A stretch of DNA of 64,000 nucleotides from Aldehydirespirator sp965205155 (GCA_965205155.1 OZ242033.1:806001-870000), one strand, 5' to 3'. Positions 49,088 through 58,321 are shown, numbered from the stretch's first letter. Notes: generated by a model from the letters alone, not told the origin. Numbers and translations are program-made.

Positions 49088-49309
49088 GCTGGCCGCACCC
49101 GGTCGTTGCGCCCAATCCCCGAAGCCGACCCCGATTTCAAGCTCCACGGCGGCCGCGAGGACATCGAGTCCACATTCGCGGACCTGAAATATCGGATTCG
49201 CTGGAAGCTGTGCTCTCATATGGAGGACCGCTTCCGGTTCAACATCTCCTGCTACCAGCTATTGCGGCTGTCGCGGACGCTGAGCGCGTTCAACAGCCGT
49301 TCCCCGTAG
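49084..49309 (+). pseudogene. remnant of a partner gene joined to a transposase-like fragment
   Basis: The frame beginning at the ATG at 49084 (MSWPHPVVAP) loses coding character after a dozen codons. In another frame, 49106-49309 reads GGREDIESTFADLKYRIRW and FNISCYQLLRLSRTLSAFN, a segment resembling the C-terminal part of a DDE transposase. A mobile element seems to have replaced the original second gene of the module. Confidence 0.4.
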
Positions 49310-50029
49310 CCACAGACACCTGATCTGCGCGGCCCGGCTGGCCACCGAGTTGGCCCCAGGCCGCCCCAGCGCGTCCAGCGGAGCGCTTCGGCCCGCCGGG
49401 GGCGCCTGAACGCACGAAATCAGGCACTGTGGTACCGTGCGGGGGCCATAAGATCGGCTCGGTCCGGTATTTCGCGCAACAATGCGCACATTTCCCGCCC
49501 TCGTCGGGGTTGCGCGAAATCGAAAGCCCAAGGTCAGAGGCTTGACGCGGAGAAGGCTTAGCACGCCTTTTCCTGATTTCTAGCACGTTTTTCTGGCACG
49601 AAAATGTGTTTTCATGCATAACCGAAGGCCAGAGCGGCGCGAAATGAGATCCCGACTTAGAAGCGGCCACACCCGCTCGTGGGCCCGGCACGGGCAGTTC
49701 ACGGCCCAACCGAGCGGGTCCAGACGATGTTCCACTCGTGCTCGGCAAACGCGTCCTAAGCAGCGACCGCCGCCGTTACTTCTGAACAAGCGGTCAGGCA
49801 AGCGCTTCGGGCACGAAAGGCAGCTACTGACCCTCCGGCTCCGGCCGCGACGCCCTCCTGGCGGGAAGCGCTGATAGCCGGCGCGTGACCAGCCTCGGAG
49901 CCTTCAGCATCGATGGCCTGGGACGCACGGTCAGCATTGTTCGGCCCCTGACCAGCCGCATCACGAGTCACCGAAGAGCCGCCTGACCGCCACGACACGA
50001 TTCTGGGCACCCATAGTGTCGGCCACGAC
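49310..50029. other. gene-poor accessory stretch
   Basis: It contains the palindromic element at 49469-49539 and three CGTGC-spaced A/T-rich motifs at 49561-49620. A minus-strand frame ending at 49756 is open but I could not support it as a gene. Confidence 0.35.
49469..49539. repeat. palindrome plus AGGTCAGAG element, copy 1
   Basis: Arms ATTTCGCGCAAC (49469-49480) and GTTGCGCGAAAT (49509-49520) flank CGCCCTCGTCG. Eleven bases later comes AGGTCAGAG (49531-49539). Copy 2 at 61867-61948 has the same layout with changed arm bases (ATTTCGCACA/TGTGCGAAAT). Confidence 0.7.
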
Positions 50030-50560
50030 GTGCTTGACGCCGCGGTGTATGCGCAACTTGCTACAGGGCAAGTAGGGAATAGGCTCGCCTCGGTGAACGC
50101 AGTGGAGATTATCGAGCGGTTCAGCGCTGACAGCGAGTACGACAATGTGACCCTGACGCTGATCTTGCACTACAAGGAAACCCAGTGCGAACTGGCGGTT
50201 CTTGGCCCTGGCCTGGCGTGGCTTCGACCTGGTGGGGAGTACCTCGCGGTGCACGGAGACGCGATACGGGGTGTGCTGTCGTACCCGTGCCGACTGATCG
50301 CGGAGGCTGAGGGCCTGATGGGGCCGGAGCCGGAGAACCTCAACGATCTCGATGTCCGCGACGAGTGGATCGAGGACGGCGTGTGGGCTGCTATGGCTCA
50401 CCTGCTCAACGTGACACCCGGCGGTGACATCATAAGAGACTGGGACGATGCCGATGCGGTCGCGTCGGGTGTCGACACCTTTACTAGACCCAGCACCGTC
50501 TACCACCAGTGGGGCAAGCTGGGCGACTGGCGACTGACTTCCAAGCTTCGACTGTTGTAG
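50030..50560 (+). CDS. hypothetical protein
   Basis: This protein of up to 176 residues has a regular alpha/beta composition (AVEIIERFSADSEYDNVTLTLIL, CELAVLGPGLAWLRPGGEYLAV, DVRDEWIEDGVWAAMAHLLN). No family is recognised. The GTG at 50030 is the longest start; a GTG at 50093 just before NAVEIIERF is also plausible. It stands alone in a region of gene debris. Confidence 0.55.
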   Translation: MLDAAVYAQLATGQVGNRLASVNAVEIIERFSADSEYDNVTLTLILHYKETQCELAVLGPGLAWLRPGGEYLAVHGDAIRGVLSYPCRLIAEAEGLMGPEPENLNDLDVRDEWIEDGVWAAMAHLLNVTPGGDIIRDWDDADAVASGVDTFTRPSTVYHQWGKLGDWRLTSKLRLL

Positions 50561-50564
50561 GGCG

Positions 50565-50843
50565 TCAGCTCGCAAGAGTTGCTTGCCGGAACTGCACTGC
50601 GTAATGGCGTGGCACAACCCGGAAGTGGATGGTCAGCGGTCCCTGCCGTTCCCACCGCAAGTGCAGCCCGCCTTCCTCAGCGGAAGCACCGGGCACTGAT
50701 TGGCCGGGCCAACTGCCCCGAGGGTGGCGCATTATGCGGTCCACGATCTCCCATGCGCAGGATCTGACTACCGGAGATTCATGTTCACCCAAGCTACGGA
50801 GGTGACCGAGGGAGTCAGTGGTCCATTCCCAGCCGTCTTCCAC
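50565..50843 (-). CDS. small hypothetical protein
   Basis: The 92-residue protein ends in a beta-rich block (GLHLRWERQGPLTIHFRVVP). The GTG start is two bases after the stop of the upstream frame, suggesting a two-gene unit. Codon use looks coding, but no family is recognised. Confidence 0.4.
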   Translation of the reverse strand: MEDGWEWTTDSLGHLRSLGEHESPVVRSCAWEIVDRIMRHPRGSWPGQSVPGASAEEGGLHLRWERQGPLTIHFRVVPRHYAVQFRQATLAS

Positions 50844-50845
50844 GA

Positions 50846-51286
50846 TCAGCGGACGGGCTTATCCGGGAAGCAGCCTTCCACTTCGATTCGTGAACTCGTA
50901 GGCAGAGGGGTGCCTTGCTGTTCGTGGTGCCGTATCTCGGCCTCCAACTCATCGGCCTCTGCGGCAGCGATGACCCTATTCTGTGCAGAAACAGATGTTC
51001 GGTTACGGCGCCGAAGTCCAGGCAGTCTGGACGACTTCTGGGCGCGACGGGTGGCGTATTCGGGGTTGCTCACATCCCAAGTCTTATCATGCTCAAGGCC
51101 CGCGTCAACAGCGGCCTGGCCGGAGAACTGACCGTTCCCCAACAGCAACCAGCCCTCATCCTGCGGCTCACCGCACCCTCGGCACGACGACACGGCCAGC
51201 CGTGGCCCACTCCACGACAGCACCCCCGACACCGACAGCCGAGATGGAACAGGGGACCTCTGAGGCAGCGCCATGGAACGCGGCAC
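50846..51286 (-). CDS. small hypothetical protein, upstream partner of the preceding frame
   Basis: Up to 146 residues; the C-terminal half (RVIAAAEADELEAEIRHHEQ) is helical and looks coding, while the N-terminal part is Ser/Arg-rich and may be non-coding, so the true start is probably internal. It is followed after two bases by the next small gene. No family recognised. Confidence 0.35.
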   Translation of the reverse strand: MPRSMALPQRSPVPSRLSVSGVLSWSGPRLAVSSCRGCGEPQDEGWLLLGNGQFSGQAAVDAGLEHDKTWDVSNPEYATRRAQKSSRLPGLRRRNRTSVSAQNRVIAAAEADELEAEIRHHEQQGTPLPTSSRIEVEGCFPDKPVR

Positions 51287-51316
51287 GATTAGCCGCCGGT
51301 TGCGGTCGAGAGGTGT

Positions 51317-51700
51317 CTAACTCGGGACAACGACATCGCAGGCGTCCACCCATCGGGCGAGCACGCTCAGGGCGGCCAACTGCTCCAGGGCCTCCTCCTC
51401 TGTGATGTCGGGGGACGGATGCGCTTGCGGGTTGCGGATGCCCTGAGCGCAGCCCATCCCTACGTGCATGGCCCCCTCGTGCGCTGAGGTCCAGTCATCG
51501 GGTCGCTCGTTCCTGTCAATGTGCAAGAACCGAAGGCGTGGCATCTTGCCTGTCGGCTCCTTGGCCGAGAAGGTTGGGCGTACAGGTCCTTGCCGTGGAG
51601 GTCGCGGCGGTCGACCTTCAACTGGGTCTGGAGTTGCACCGCTAACCCTGCCTGATGCACCGCTGGCCCATAGTGGAGCTGCCCCGGTTTCGTTGACGCC
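51317..51700 (-). pseudogene. TIGR02391-family gene remnant, frameshifted, copy 2
   Basis: One minus-strand frame reads HYGPAVHQAGLAVQLQTQ and RRDLHGKDLYAQP, the middle of TIGR02391 proteins. A second frame continues with FSAKEPTGKMPRLRF, GMGCAQGIRNPQAHP and LAALSVLARWVDAC to the stop at 51317. The two join at a frameshift near 51575. Similar DNA occurs at 41655-41909 on the other strand. The 5' start is not present. Confidence 0.7.
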
Positions 51701-51741
51701 CTGATCCTGGGATCCTTGAGGGGTCCAGAGGGGAGTCAACT

Positions 51742-51873
51742 ATGGAGGACGCACTCGTCCGCCGTATCCGTCAGAGTACAAAGCTGAGCTGGTGCGGCTG
51801 GTCCGTGAGGAGGGCTGGCCGCCGTCGGAGTTGGCTCGTGAGTTCGAGCTGTCGGCGCAGTCGATCATGAACT
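51742..51873 (+). pseudogene. IS3-family OrfA (transposase HTH) fragment
   Basis: PPYPSEYKAELVRLVREEGW and SELAREFELSAQSIMNW match the start of IS3 OrfA proteins (Y-x-x-E-F/Y-K-x-E-x-V-R-L-V then the HTH). It breaks off after MNW, and the catalytic OrfB is absent. Confidence 0.65.
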
Positions 51874-52164
51874 GGCCCGCACGTTCAGCAGGGCTAGGTG
51901 CTCGAGCACCTCGTGCCAGGTGTCGCCCTCGGATGATGCGGATGACGGAATGGTGGTCGTCGTGTCCCGGGGCTCTGGCGACGACGCGGTTGGATGTGGT
52001 GTCGACTGAACTTGGAGTCTTCGAGCGAGCTCCGCGAGGAATACGACTTCGGCTCGTGGGCTTCTTGAGGGTCCTCGGACTAGGAGGTCTCGTCTGCTAG
52101 GTAATCCTTCGGAGTGGCCTTGAGAGCTGGATGCTTCTACGAACACTCCAGGGAGGAGCCAGCT
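51874..52164. other. stretch between IS3 debris and a hypothetical gene
   Basis: A minus-strand frame ends at 51865 with LAELARRLQV and EGDTWHEVLEHLALLN; it looks somewhat coding but lacks a supported start or family. Otherwise nothing was recognised. Confidence 0.3.
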
Positions 52165-52581
52165 ATGGACGACGGCACCAAGTCTGACGACGCGGTCCCA
52201 AAGGGCATGTCACCCGAGGTCGCCTTCAACGTTAACGAGTTCTTCTATCCGGATGAACGTGAGCGACAGATCCGACAATGGTGGCAGGGGCAAGACGAGA
52301 ACGATCGGCTGGAATTCATCCGCGACACGAACGAGAGCGTTCACCTGTCGCTACGCATCGCCGAGGTCATGAGCGCTGTCGTTGAGACCACTCGGCTCAC
52401 CGCGATCCGGTCCGAGGACAATGCGGTGACTCACGTCGCGGCGTCCAAGGCGCTACGGCGGGTGCTGCCCCGAGCGATAAAGAACTTGCAGATGCTGTCC
52501 GCTGCCCTTGCAGCCCAGCAGCAAACCAAGAATGACCCGGAGCCCGCTCCTGTCGAAGACTGGCCGGGCATGTACCTATAG
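52165..52581 (+). CDS. hypothetical protein, helical
   Basis: The 138-residue protein starts at the ATG at 52165 behind GGGAGGAG. It is mostly helical (VHLSLRIAEVMSAVVETTRL, AASKALRRVLPRAIKNLQM). No family recognised. It lies between transposon remnants and the IS21-type element and may be a cargo gene. Confidence 0.5.
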   Translation: MDDGTKSDDAVPKGMSPEVAFNVNEFFYPDERERQIRQWWQGQDENDRLEFIRDTNESVHLSLRIAEVMSAVVETTRLTAIRSEDNAVTHVAASKALRRVLPRAIKNLQMLSAALAAQQQTKNDPEPAPVEDWPGMYL

Positions 52582-52710
52582 GCCTAGCCCTGATCGTTCA
52601 TGAGGGTGTGATGCTCAAGGGGTGCGCGTCCGCGGAAAAGCCCCTCTGGTGTGGGACGATGCCAAGGTGACGACATCTTGGGCCGGACGTTGCAGCGCAC
52701 AGTACCGGCC

Positions 52711-52803
52711 TGTCGGCGGCCATGAGATCCTGCCCAGTGGCGGCCGTGTAGCTGCCCGCTGGCGGCCAGCGGTTCTGCCCGGCGGCGGCCAACAGAGTTG
52801 CCC
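52711..52803. repeat. IS21 left end with four ~23-bp repeats
   Basis: Four units of the form GGCGGCC...TTCTGCCC (ending near 52735, 52757, 52780 and 52803) form the left terminus. They mirror the right end and are presumed transposase-binding sites. Confidence 0.8.
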
Positions 52804-52903
52804 GCGTTGAAGTCCGTTTCCCGTCGTGGTCCACCGCGGCGGGGTGCTCCTCCTACTCGAATGGCCGGTCACGACAACCGTGACCATCGAGCAGGAGGAG
52901 CGA

Positions 52904-54388
52904 GTGAAGTCTCGCGAGGAAATCATGAACATGTTGGAAGCGTTCGACCTGTGTGGGTCGTTCCGGGATGCCGGCGAGTTGGCCGGCGTGTCTCATCACA
53001 CCGTGGCCCGCTATGTCGCTATGCGCGATGCGGGCGAGTTGGCCGGTGGCGGGCCGCGGCGCAGGGGGCGGATCATCGATCCGTGGCTGCCGAAGATCGA
53101 GGAGTGGGTGGAACGTTCCTGCGGCAAGGTCCGCGCCGACCGTTGCTATGTGAAGCTGAAGGCGTTGGGGTTTGCGGGTTCGGAGCGCACGGTGCGGCGA
53201 GCGGTCGCGGAGGTGAAGGCCAACTATCGCCGTGGCCGGCGGCGGGTGTATCGGCCCTGGATCCCCGAGCCGGGCATGTGGGCGCAGTGGGACTGGGGCG
53301 CGGGCCCCGTCATCGCCGGGAGGGGGACGAGTCTGTTCTGTGCGTGGCTGGCTTGGTCGAGGTTCCGGGTGGTGGTGCCGTGCTGGGATCGCAGGTTGGT
53401 GACGGTGATTTCCTGTGTGGATCGGGCGATGAGGGTCTTCGGCGGCGCTCCGACGTATTGGTTGACCGACAATGAGCGCACCGTCACGATCGATCACGTC
53501 GCGGGGGTGGCGGTCCGCCATCTGGAGATGGTCGCGGTCGGTGGCCACTACGGGACCACGATCGCGACGTGTGTTCCGGCGGACCCCGAGTCCAAAGGCG
53601 GCAGCGAGGCGACGGTGCGGATCGCCAAAGCCGACTTGGTGCCAACCGAGGCGAACCTACGCGACGGCTACACCAGCTGGGCCGATCTGGTCGAGGCCTG
53701 CGATGCGTGGATGGCCGAGGTCAACGGTCGTGAGCATCGGGTGACCCGGCGGGCACCAACCGAGATGCTCGCTGAGGAGCAGCAGCGCCTGCATCGGCTG
53801 CCCGAGGCTCCTTACACGGCGGTGTTCGGCCAGACCCGCAAAGTCACCTGGAGTTCCACGGTCAGCTTCGGCGGGGTGACCTACTCGGTCCCGCACACCC
53901 TCGCCGATGAGACGGTGTGGGTGCGCGTCGACGGCGACTGCGTCGTGGTGGTGCACTGCGCGCCGTCAGGCCCTGTCGAGGTCGCCCGCCACCAGCGTTC
54001 GACGCCCGGGCGTCCGATGATCGACGACGCCCACTACCCGCCGCGCCCTGCGGGGCCTCTCGGGCGGCGTCCGAAGCCCACGAGCGCGGCCGAGGCCGAG
54101 TTCTTGGCGCTGGGCGAGGGCGCCCGGCTGTGGCTGGTCGAGGCCGCGGCCGCGGGCACGTCACGAATCAAGACCAAGATGGCCCAAGCCGTCGACCTGG
54201 CCCGCCTCCACGGCCAGACCCACGTTGACTGGGCGCTCGGTCACGCCGCCACCTTCGCCCGCTTCGCAGACGGCGACCTCGCGTCGATCCTCGCCGCGCA
54301 CCCCCTCGGCGAGCGCCACAGCGCCGCAGAGGACCACTCGCTGCAGACCGGCACCGCCGCCTGGGGCCGCTTCGGAGGCGACCGATGA
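52904..54388 (+). CDS. istA: IS21 transposase IstA
   Basis: The 494-residue transposase has an N-terminal HTH (EIMNMLEAFDLCGSFRDAGE, VSHHTVARYVAMRD). The DDE catalytic core has QWDWG for the first Asp, WLTDNE for the second and ESKGGSEATVR for the Glu. A beta-barrel/DNA-binding C-terminal part follows (VTYSVPHTLADETVWVRVDG). The GTG at 52904 is four bases after AGGAGGAG. The stop overlaps istB (ATGA). All catalytic residues are present. Confidence 0.95.
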   Translation: MKSREEIMNMLEAFDLCGSFRDAGELAGVSHHTVARYVAMRDAGELAGGGPRRRGRIIDPWLPKIEEWVERSCGKVRADRCYVKLKALGFAGSERTVRRAVAEVKANYRRGRRRVYRPWIPEPGMWAQWDWGAGPVIAGRGTSLFCAWLAWSRFRVVVPCWDRRLVTVISCVDRAMRVFGGAPTYWLTDNERTVTIDHVAGVAVRHLEMVAVGGHYGTTIATCVPADPESKGGSEATVRIAKADLVPTEANLRDGYTSWADLVEACDAWMAEVNGREHRVTRRAPTEMLAEEQQRLHRLPEAPYTAVFGQTRKVTWSSTVSFGGVTYSVPHTLADETVWVRVDGDCVVVVHCAPSGPVEVARHQRSTPGRPMIDDAHYPPRPAGPLGRRPKPTSAAEAEFLALGEGARLWLVEAAAAGTSRIKTKMAQAVDLARLHGQTHVDWALGHAATFARFADGDLASILAAHPLGERHSAAEDHSLQTGTAAWGRFGGDR

Positions 54389-55149
54389 GCCCAGCACCCA
54401 TCGACGAGGTCGTCGACTTGTTGCGCACCCTGCGCCTGCCGCACATGCGCGCCGCAGCACCAGAGCTTTTGGCCACCGCCAAAGCACAACGCTGGGAACC
54501 GGCCGAAGCGATGCGAGCGCTGCTCACCGAAGAGCTCGCCGGCCGTCAAGCATCCTCGATCCGGTCCCGACGCAAAGCCGCCGGGTTCCCCACCGGCAAG
54601 ACCTTCGACTCCTGGGACGAGACCGTCAGCTCGATCCCGGCGCCCACCCAAAGAGCGCTGCGCACCCTCGAGTGGATCCACCGCCACGAGAACCTCGTCG
54701 TGTGCGGACCATCCGGCACCGGCAAGACGCACTTCTGTGAAGCGCTCGGACAGGCCGCCGTCAACGCCGGCCACAAGGTCACCTGGTTCAGCCTCGAGCA
54801 CCTCGGCGTGCTCGTGCGCCGCCACAGCGCCGACGACACCGCCGCCAAAGCCATCCGACGCATCATGCGCGCCGACGTCATCGTGATCGACGACATCGGC
54901 CTGCTGCCGGTCACCACCGACACCGCCGAGGCGCTCTACCGCGTCATCGACGCCGCCTACGAGAAACGCTCCATCGCGCTGTCCAGCAACCTCCACCCCG
55001 CCGGGTTCGACGAACTCATGCCCAAAACCATCGCCAACGCCACCGTCGACCGGCTACTGCACCACGCCCACATCGTCATGACCGCCGGCGACAGCATCCG
55101 CCTCACCCAAGCCACCGCCGGAAAGGGGGTGACGCCACTGACCAACTGA
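54385..55149 (+). CDS. istB: IS21 helper ATPase IstB
   Basis: The 254-residue AAA+ protein is related to DnaC. Walker A is GPSGTGKTH (108-116), Walker B is VIVIDDIG, and the N-terminal helical domain has the IstB-typical AKAQRWEPAEAMRALLTEE. It assembles on target DNA and activates IstA. Full length. Confidence 0.96.
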   Translation: MSPAPIDEVVDLLRTLRLPHMRAAAPELLATAKAQRWEPAEAMRALLTEELAGRQASSIRSRRKAAGFPTGKTFDSWDETVSSIPAPTQRALRTLEWIHRHENLVVCGPSGTGKTHFCEALGQAAVNAGHKVTWFSLEHLGVLVRRHSADDTAAKAIRRIMRADVIVIDDIGLLPVTTDTAEALYRVIDAAYEKRSIALSSNLHPAGFDELMPKTIANATVDRLLHHAHIVMTAGDSIRLTQATAGKGVTPLTN

Positions 55150-55154
55150 ACTGT

Positions 55155-55248
55155 GGGCAACTCCGCTGTCCGCCACCGGGCAGTTCTGTTGGCCACCACC
55201 GGGCAGCTCTACTGTCCGCCACCGGGCAGAACCCACTGGCCATTGACA
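55155..55248. repeat. IS21 right end with four ~23-bp repeats
   Basis: Units begin GGGCAACTC (55155), GGGCAGTTC (55178), GGGCAGCTC (55201) and GGGCAGAAC (55224), each followed by xxTGTCCGCCACC-like sequence. They are the inverse of the left-end units. Confidence 0.85.
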
Positions 55249-55489
55249 CGCTTGGCCGACGTCGGGAGTCGAGGTGGGTAGCCTTGCTGCGGATGAGCGT
55301 CACCGCTGAGGCACTCCACGACAGTCGGTCGGAACCCGAGGCGTTCGTAGCGGAGATGGCCTACGAGCGTCTAGTGGAGATGATTCCACGCTGGGATGAG
55401 GCCCGCCGCATGGACGCTGAGCGGACTAAGGGCCGGAAACCACTCAGAGAGCCGGGTGCAGCCGCAGGGCCAGGTTCACCGATGCAGCG
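55249..55489 (+). other. gap between IS21 and IS256 remnant
   Basis: A plus-strand frame from 55284 reads AFVAEMAYERLVEMIPRWDE before it runs into the IS256 remnant. It may be the start of another damaged gene. Nothing else was recognised. Confidence 0.3.
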
Positions 55490-55736
55490 GGACGGCGCCC
55501 GAAACGAGGTCCTGGCCTTCGCGGCGTTCCCAAGGCCCACTGGCAGAAGATCTGGTCCACCAACCCCCTCGAGAGAATCAACAAGAGATTCAGGCCGCCG
55601 ATCACGCGTCGTGGGGATCTTCCCTAACGAGGCCTCCGCCATTCGATTGGTCGGTGCCATCCTCGCCGACCTGCATGACGAATGGCTGAGCGGGCCGACT
55701 CCAGGGATCGCCGCTACCAGCCTCCGTCTAGGGTGA
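55490..55736 (+). pseudogene. IS256-family transposase remnant with two frameshifts
   Basis: In one frame NEVLAFAAF, in the next KAHWQKIWSTNPLERINKRF, in the first again VVGIFPNEASAIRLVGAILADLHDEW: together the C-terminus of an IS256/mutator transposase. The N-terminal catalytic region is missing. Its 3' end overlaps the end of the methylase gene on the opposite strand. Confidence 0.8.
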
Positions 55737-56151
55737 CGGTCATCTCCGCGCCTGTGTTGGTGATGACCTTGACGGCGATGTTGCGGCCAGGGTCCGGCGG
55801 CGCGAACGGTTGAGAGACCGTCGACATCACGTTCTTCTCTGCGTCGGGGTCGAGGTCCTTCTTCAACGACTTCATCAGTGCCTTGAAACCGCTGTAGTTG
55901 CGCAGGCCGATCGGAAAATAGGTCAACCGAGAGCGAAAAGACAGTCCGTCGTGGTTGGTGTCGATCATCCAGCAGTCGACCTCGTGGAGGTCTGAGCTGC
56001 GGGGCTGGCCTGTGGAGGGGTCGAAGATATCGCATGCGAGCAGTTCCACCGTCAGTTCGCCGGTGTTGTTCTCAGTGAGAAGGCAGTCGGGTTCCGCCAG
56101 CAGCGTGAACGATCCTCCGTCCGCACCTCGCTTGATCGTCTCGGGTAGTTG
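55714..56151 (-). pseudogene. mod: C-terminal domain of the type III Mod protein, cut off by an in-frame UGA
   Basis: Directly behind the UGA at 56154-56152 and in the same frame, 145 codons continue as typical Mod C-terminal sequence: LPETIKRGADGGSFTLLAEPD, LLACDIFDPSTGQPRSS, HEVDCWMIDTNHDGLSF, FKALMKSLKKDLDPDAEK and RNIAVKVITNTGAEM. This matches the FDPTTG...IAVKVIN...GDE end of related methylases. A GTG at 56049 could restart translation. Without readthrough the domain is lost or made separately. Confidence 0.8.
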
Positions 56152-58305
56152 TCAGTCCTTGGAGGCGACGACCCGATGGACGCGTACTTGCTTGACGGCG
56201 GGAGCAATGCCTGCCTCGAAGTCGTAGCCCACGATCACCAGGTTCTTGCAGCCCGGGTCGTTGTCGAGCGCCTCGATGGCGGCTTGGCGCGCCACCGCTT
56301 TGGTAACCGTTGCATCCGCTGCGGCGATCATGACCGCCGCGGAGAACTCCTCATCGCGGCGGGCCGAAGCGCAGCGCGCTCCGTACTGGGCGAGCCTGGT
56401 GTCGGGCCACGGAGTCGTCTCGACGACATCGAACAGCGGCCGGCCGTTGGACTCGCACACCGGGCTACTGCGAAGAACCCGCAGCAGCGTGTCAGCGTCG
56501 TGCGCTTCCGCGGTGGGAAGGTCCTCGCTGCGGGCTTCTTGTGTCATCGGCAAGTAGGTGTACGGCGAGATCGACTCGACCGTGAACGCCGAGCAGACGC
56601 GGGCTCTGCGTTTGTCGATCTCGGTGCGGTCCACGAGCCGTATCTGGTTCTCGGGCTCGTTAACGGTGCCGTACGCGAGCGTCGCGGCGGTCACTCTGGG
56701 AATGGTTTCTTCCTTGAAGCCCGCAGCGGGGTCTGTGCCGCCGTCGGTGGTGTTGTGCCACGGGTACACCTTGGCCATCAGATGCGAGCGCACCACTGCG
56801 ATGGACACGCGTTGCACATCGCAGGTGATCCAGCGCCGCCCCCATGCCTCGGCTACGTCGGCGGTCGCTCCGCTACCACAGGTTGGGTCGAGCACTAGGT
56901 CGCCGGGTTCGGTGGTCATCAGCACGCATCGCTCGACGATCCGGTCCGAGGTCTGGACCACATACCGCTTGTTCGAAGGGGAAGTGACTCTGTGCCAGAC
57001 GTTGTCGAGTTTCCGTCCGGGGCGTTCTTCTTCGTACCACTTCCAGTGCAAGCTGGCGCCTAGGTCTGACAGTCGGCCTGAGCGTTTCAGAGCGCACATT
57101 CCGCATGCGGCTTGGCGGTTGTCGGGGTCGCCGGGGCAGGGATCGTCGTCGGAGGGCTCCTTATCGTACGGCGGGGCGTGCACGGATACTCTCCACTGGC
57201 TGTTCGGTCCGGTGGCGTGCCATCTGCCGTTGAACCAGTAGTCCACTGATCTGCCCGTATGCGAATAATGCTGTGATGTCAGCGGCATTCGTCGAAATAG
57301 ACGTGTCCCATCTGGCAGCGTCGAGACATCGGCACGCTCCACCTTGGTCGGGGCGCGGTCCGGCTCGTTCTCTGGCATTTCGATGGCTGCCGCGTAGGTG
57401 AAGTCGTCCATGCTTGATTGCCGGTCGCGTTCGCCGTAGAGGGGGTTGTATCTGATCTGGGCTTTGTCCTTGGCGTACCACAGCAGGTAGCTGGCGCTTT
57501 CGCCCAGCAGTCTTGCCGAGGGCATTCCAGTGGGTCGCCATGTGATCGTCGCTACCCGGTTCTCGGCTCCGAAGACTTCGTCCAGCAGCACTCCGAGACG
57601 GTGGACGTTCTCGTCTCCGATCTGCACGAACAACGAACCGCTGTCCGTGAGGAGCTCGCGGGCGAGGACGCATTGTTTGTGCACGCCGTCGAGGTAGGAG
57701 TGGATGCCGTTGGTGTAGCTGTCACGGAACGCCCGGATCGGCAGAGCGTCGCCAGCGGGTACGGCTGCTGGCTGGTCCTTGACATTGAGGCTATTCGTGG
57801 TGGGTTGGAAGTTGGACTGGTAGGACATGCCGTAGGGTGGGTCGTAGTAGATCATCTGCACCCGTCCGGCGAGGCCGTCTTTGGCGATCAGGGATTTCAT
57901 CACGTCGGCGGAGTCGCCGTGGATGAGCCGGTTCTGCCAGTGTCCGGCGTGCTCATAGAAATCGAGTGGGTCCGCGTCCTCGGGCAGGCCGTTGAAGTCG
58001 TCGGTGGTGATCTGCACTCCTCGGTCACGCTTGCGGAGTTGCGCTATGAAGTCTTCGGGGCTGATCTTCTCTCGGACATACAGCGGTAGTGCCTCGAAGT
58101 CATATAGGGCGTCCTCGATTGGGCTGCCGGTGAAGCTTGAGGTCTCGCCTCGGCGATCCCAGGTGAGAGCCGGTCCGGAGATCTCTCTGCGGTCTGCTGA
58201 GAACGGCTTGGGCTTGCGGTCCTCGGCAGTCATCATCGGCTCGGTCTCAACAGTGGGGGCGTTGCGCCGTCCTGCGGTCTTGTGCCGGTAAGAGTCAGTG
58301 GCCAC
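56152..58305 (-). CDS. mod: type III-like DNA methyltransferase (Mod), truncated by nonsense codon
   Basis: This 717-residue beta-class adenine methylase has motif IV YYDPPYG (153-159) before motif I LDPTCGSGATADVAEAWG (472-489). The region between them contains target-recognition sequence and a Cys cluster (CPGDPDNRQAACGMC), perhaps zinc-binding. Related full-length proteins continue ~145 residues further; here a UGA follows VVASKD where homologues have D-L-Q-like sequence. The catalytic core is complete, but the part that probably contacts Res is missing unless the stop is read through. The GTG start lies 16 bp behind res. Confidence 0.88.
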   Translation of the reverse strand: MATDSYRHKTAGRRNAPTVETEPMMTAEDRKPKPFSADRREISGPALTWDRRGETSSFTGSPIEDALYDFEALPLYVREKISPEDFIAQLRKRDRGVQITTDDFNGLPEDADPLDFYEHAGHWQNRLIHGDSADVMKSLIAKDGLAGRVQMIYYDPPYGMSYQSNFQPTTNSLNVKDQPAAVPAGDALPIRAFRDSYTNGIHSYLDGVHKQCVLARELLTDSGSLFVQIGDENVHRLGVLLDEVFGAENRVATITWRPTGMPSARLLGESASYLLWYAKDKAQIRYNPLYGERDRQSSMDDFTYAAAIEMPENEPDRAPTKVERADVSTLPDGTRLFRRMPLTSQHYSHTGRSVDYWFNGRWHATGPNSQWRVSVHAPPYDKEPSDDDPCPGDPDNRQAACGMCALKRSGRLSDLGASLHWKWYEEERPGRKLDNVWHRVTSPSNKRYVVQTSDRIVERCVLMTTEPGDLVLDPTCGSGATADVAEAWGRRWITCDVQRVSIAVVRSHLMAKVYPWHNTTDGGTDPAAGFKEETIPRVTAATLAYGTVNEPENQIRLVDRTEIDKRRARVCSAFTVESISPYTYLPMTQEARSEDLPTAEAHDADTLLRVLRSSPVCESNGRPLFDVVETTPWPDTRLAQYGARCASARRDEEFSAAVMIAAADATVTKAVARQAAIEALDNDPGCKNLVIVGYDFEAGIAPAVKQVRVHRVVASKD

Positions 58306-58321
58306 AGTCGTGCTCTTCTTG

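Larger units (their letters stand above)
52711..55248 (+). mobile_element. IS21-type insertion sequence, 2.54 kb, apparently intact
   Basis: The ends begin TGTC and finish GACA and carry multiple 23-bp internal repeats in inverted orientation. Between them lie overlapping istA and istB. No clear target duplication was seen (left flank TACCGGCC, right flank CGCTTGGC), so the flanks may have recombined since insertion. Confidence 0.85.
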
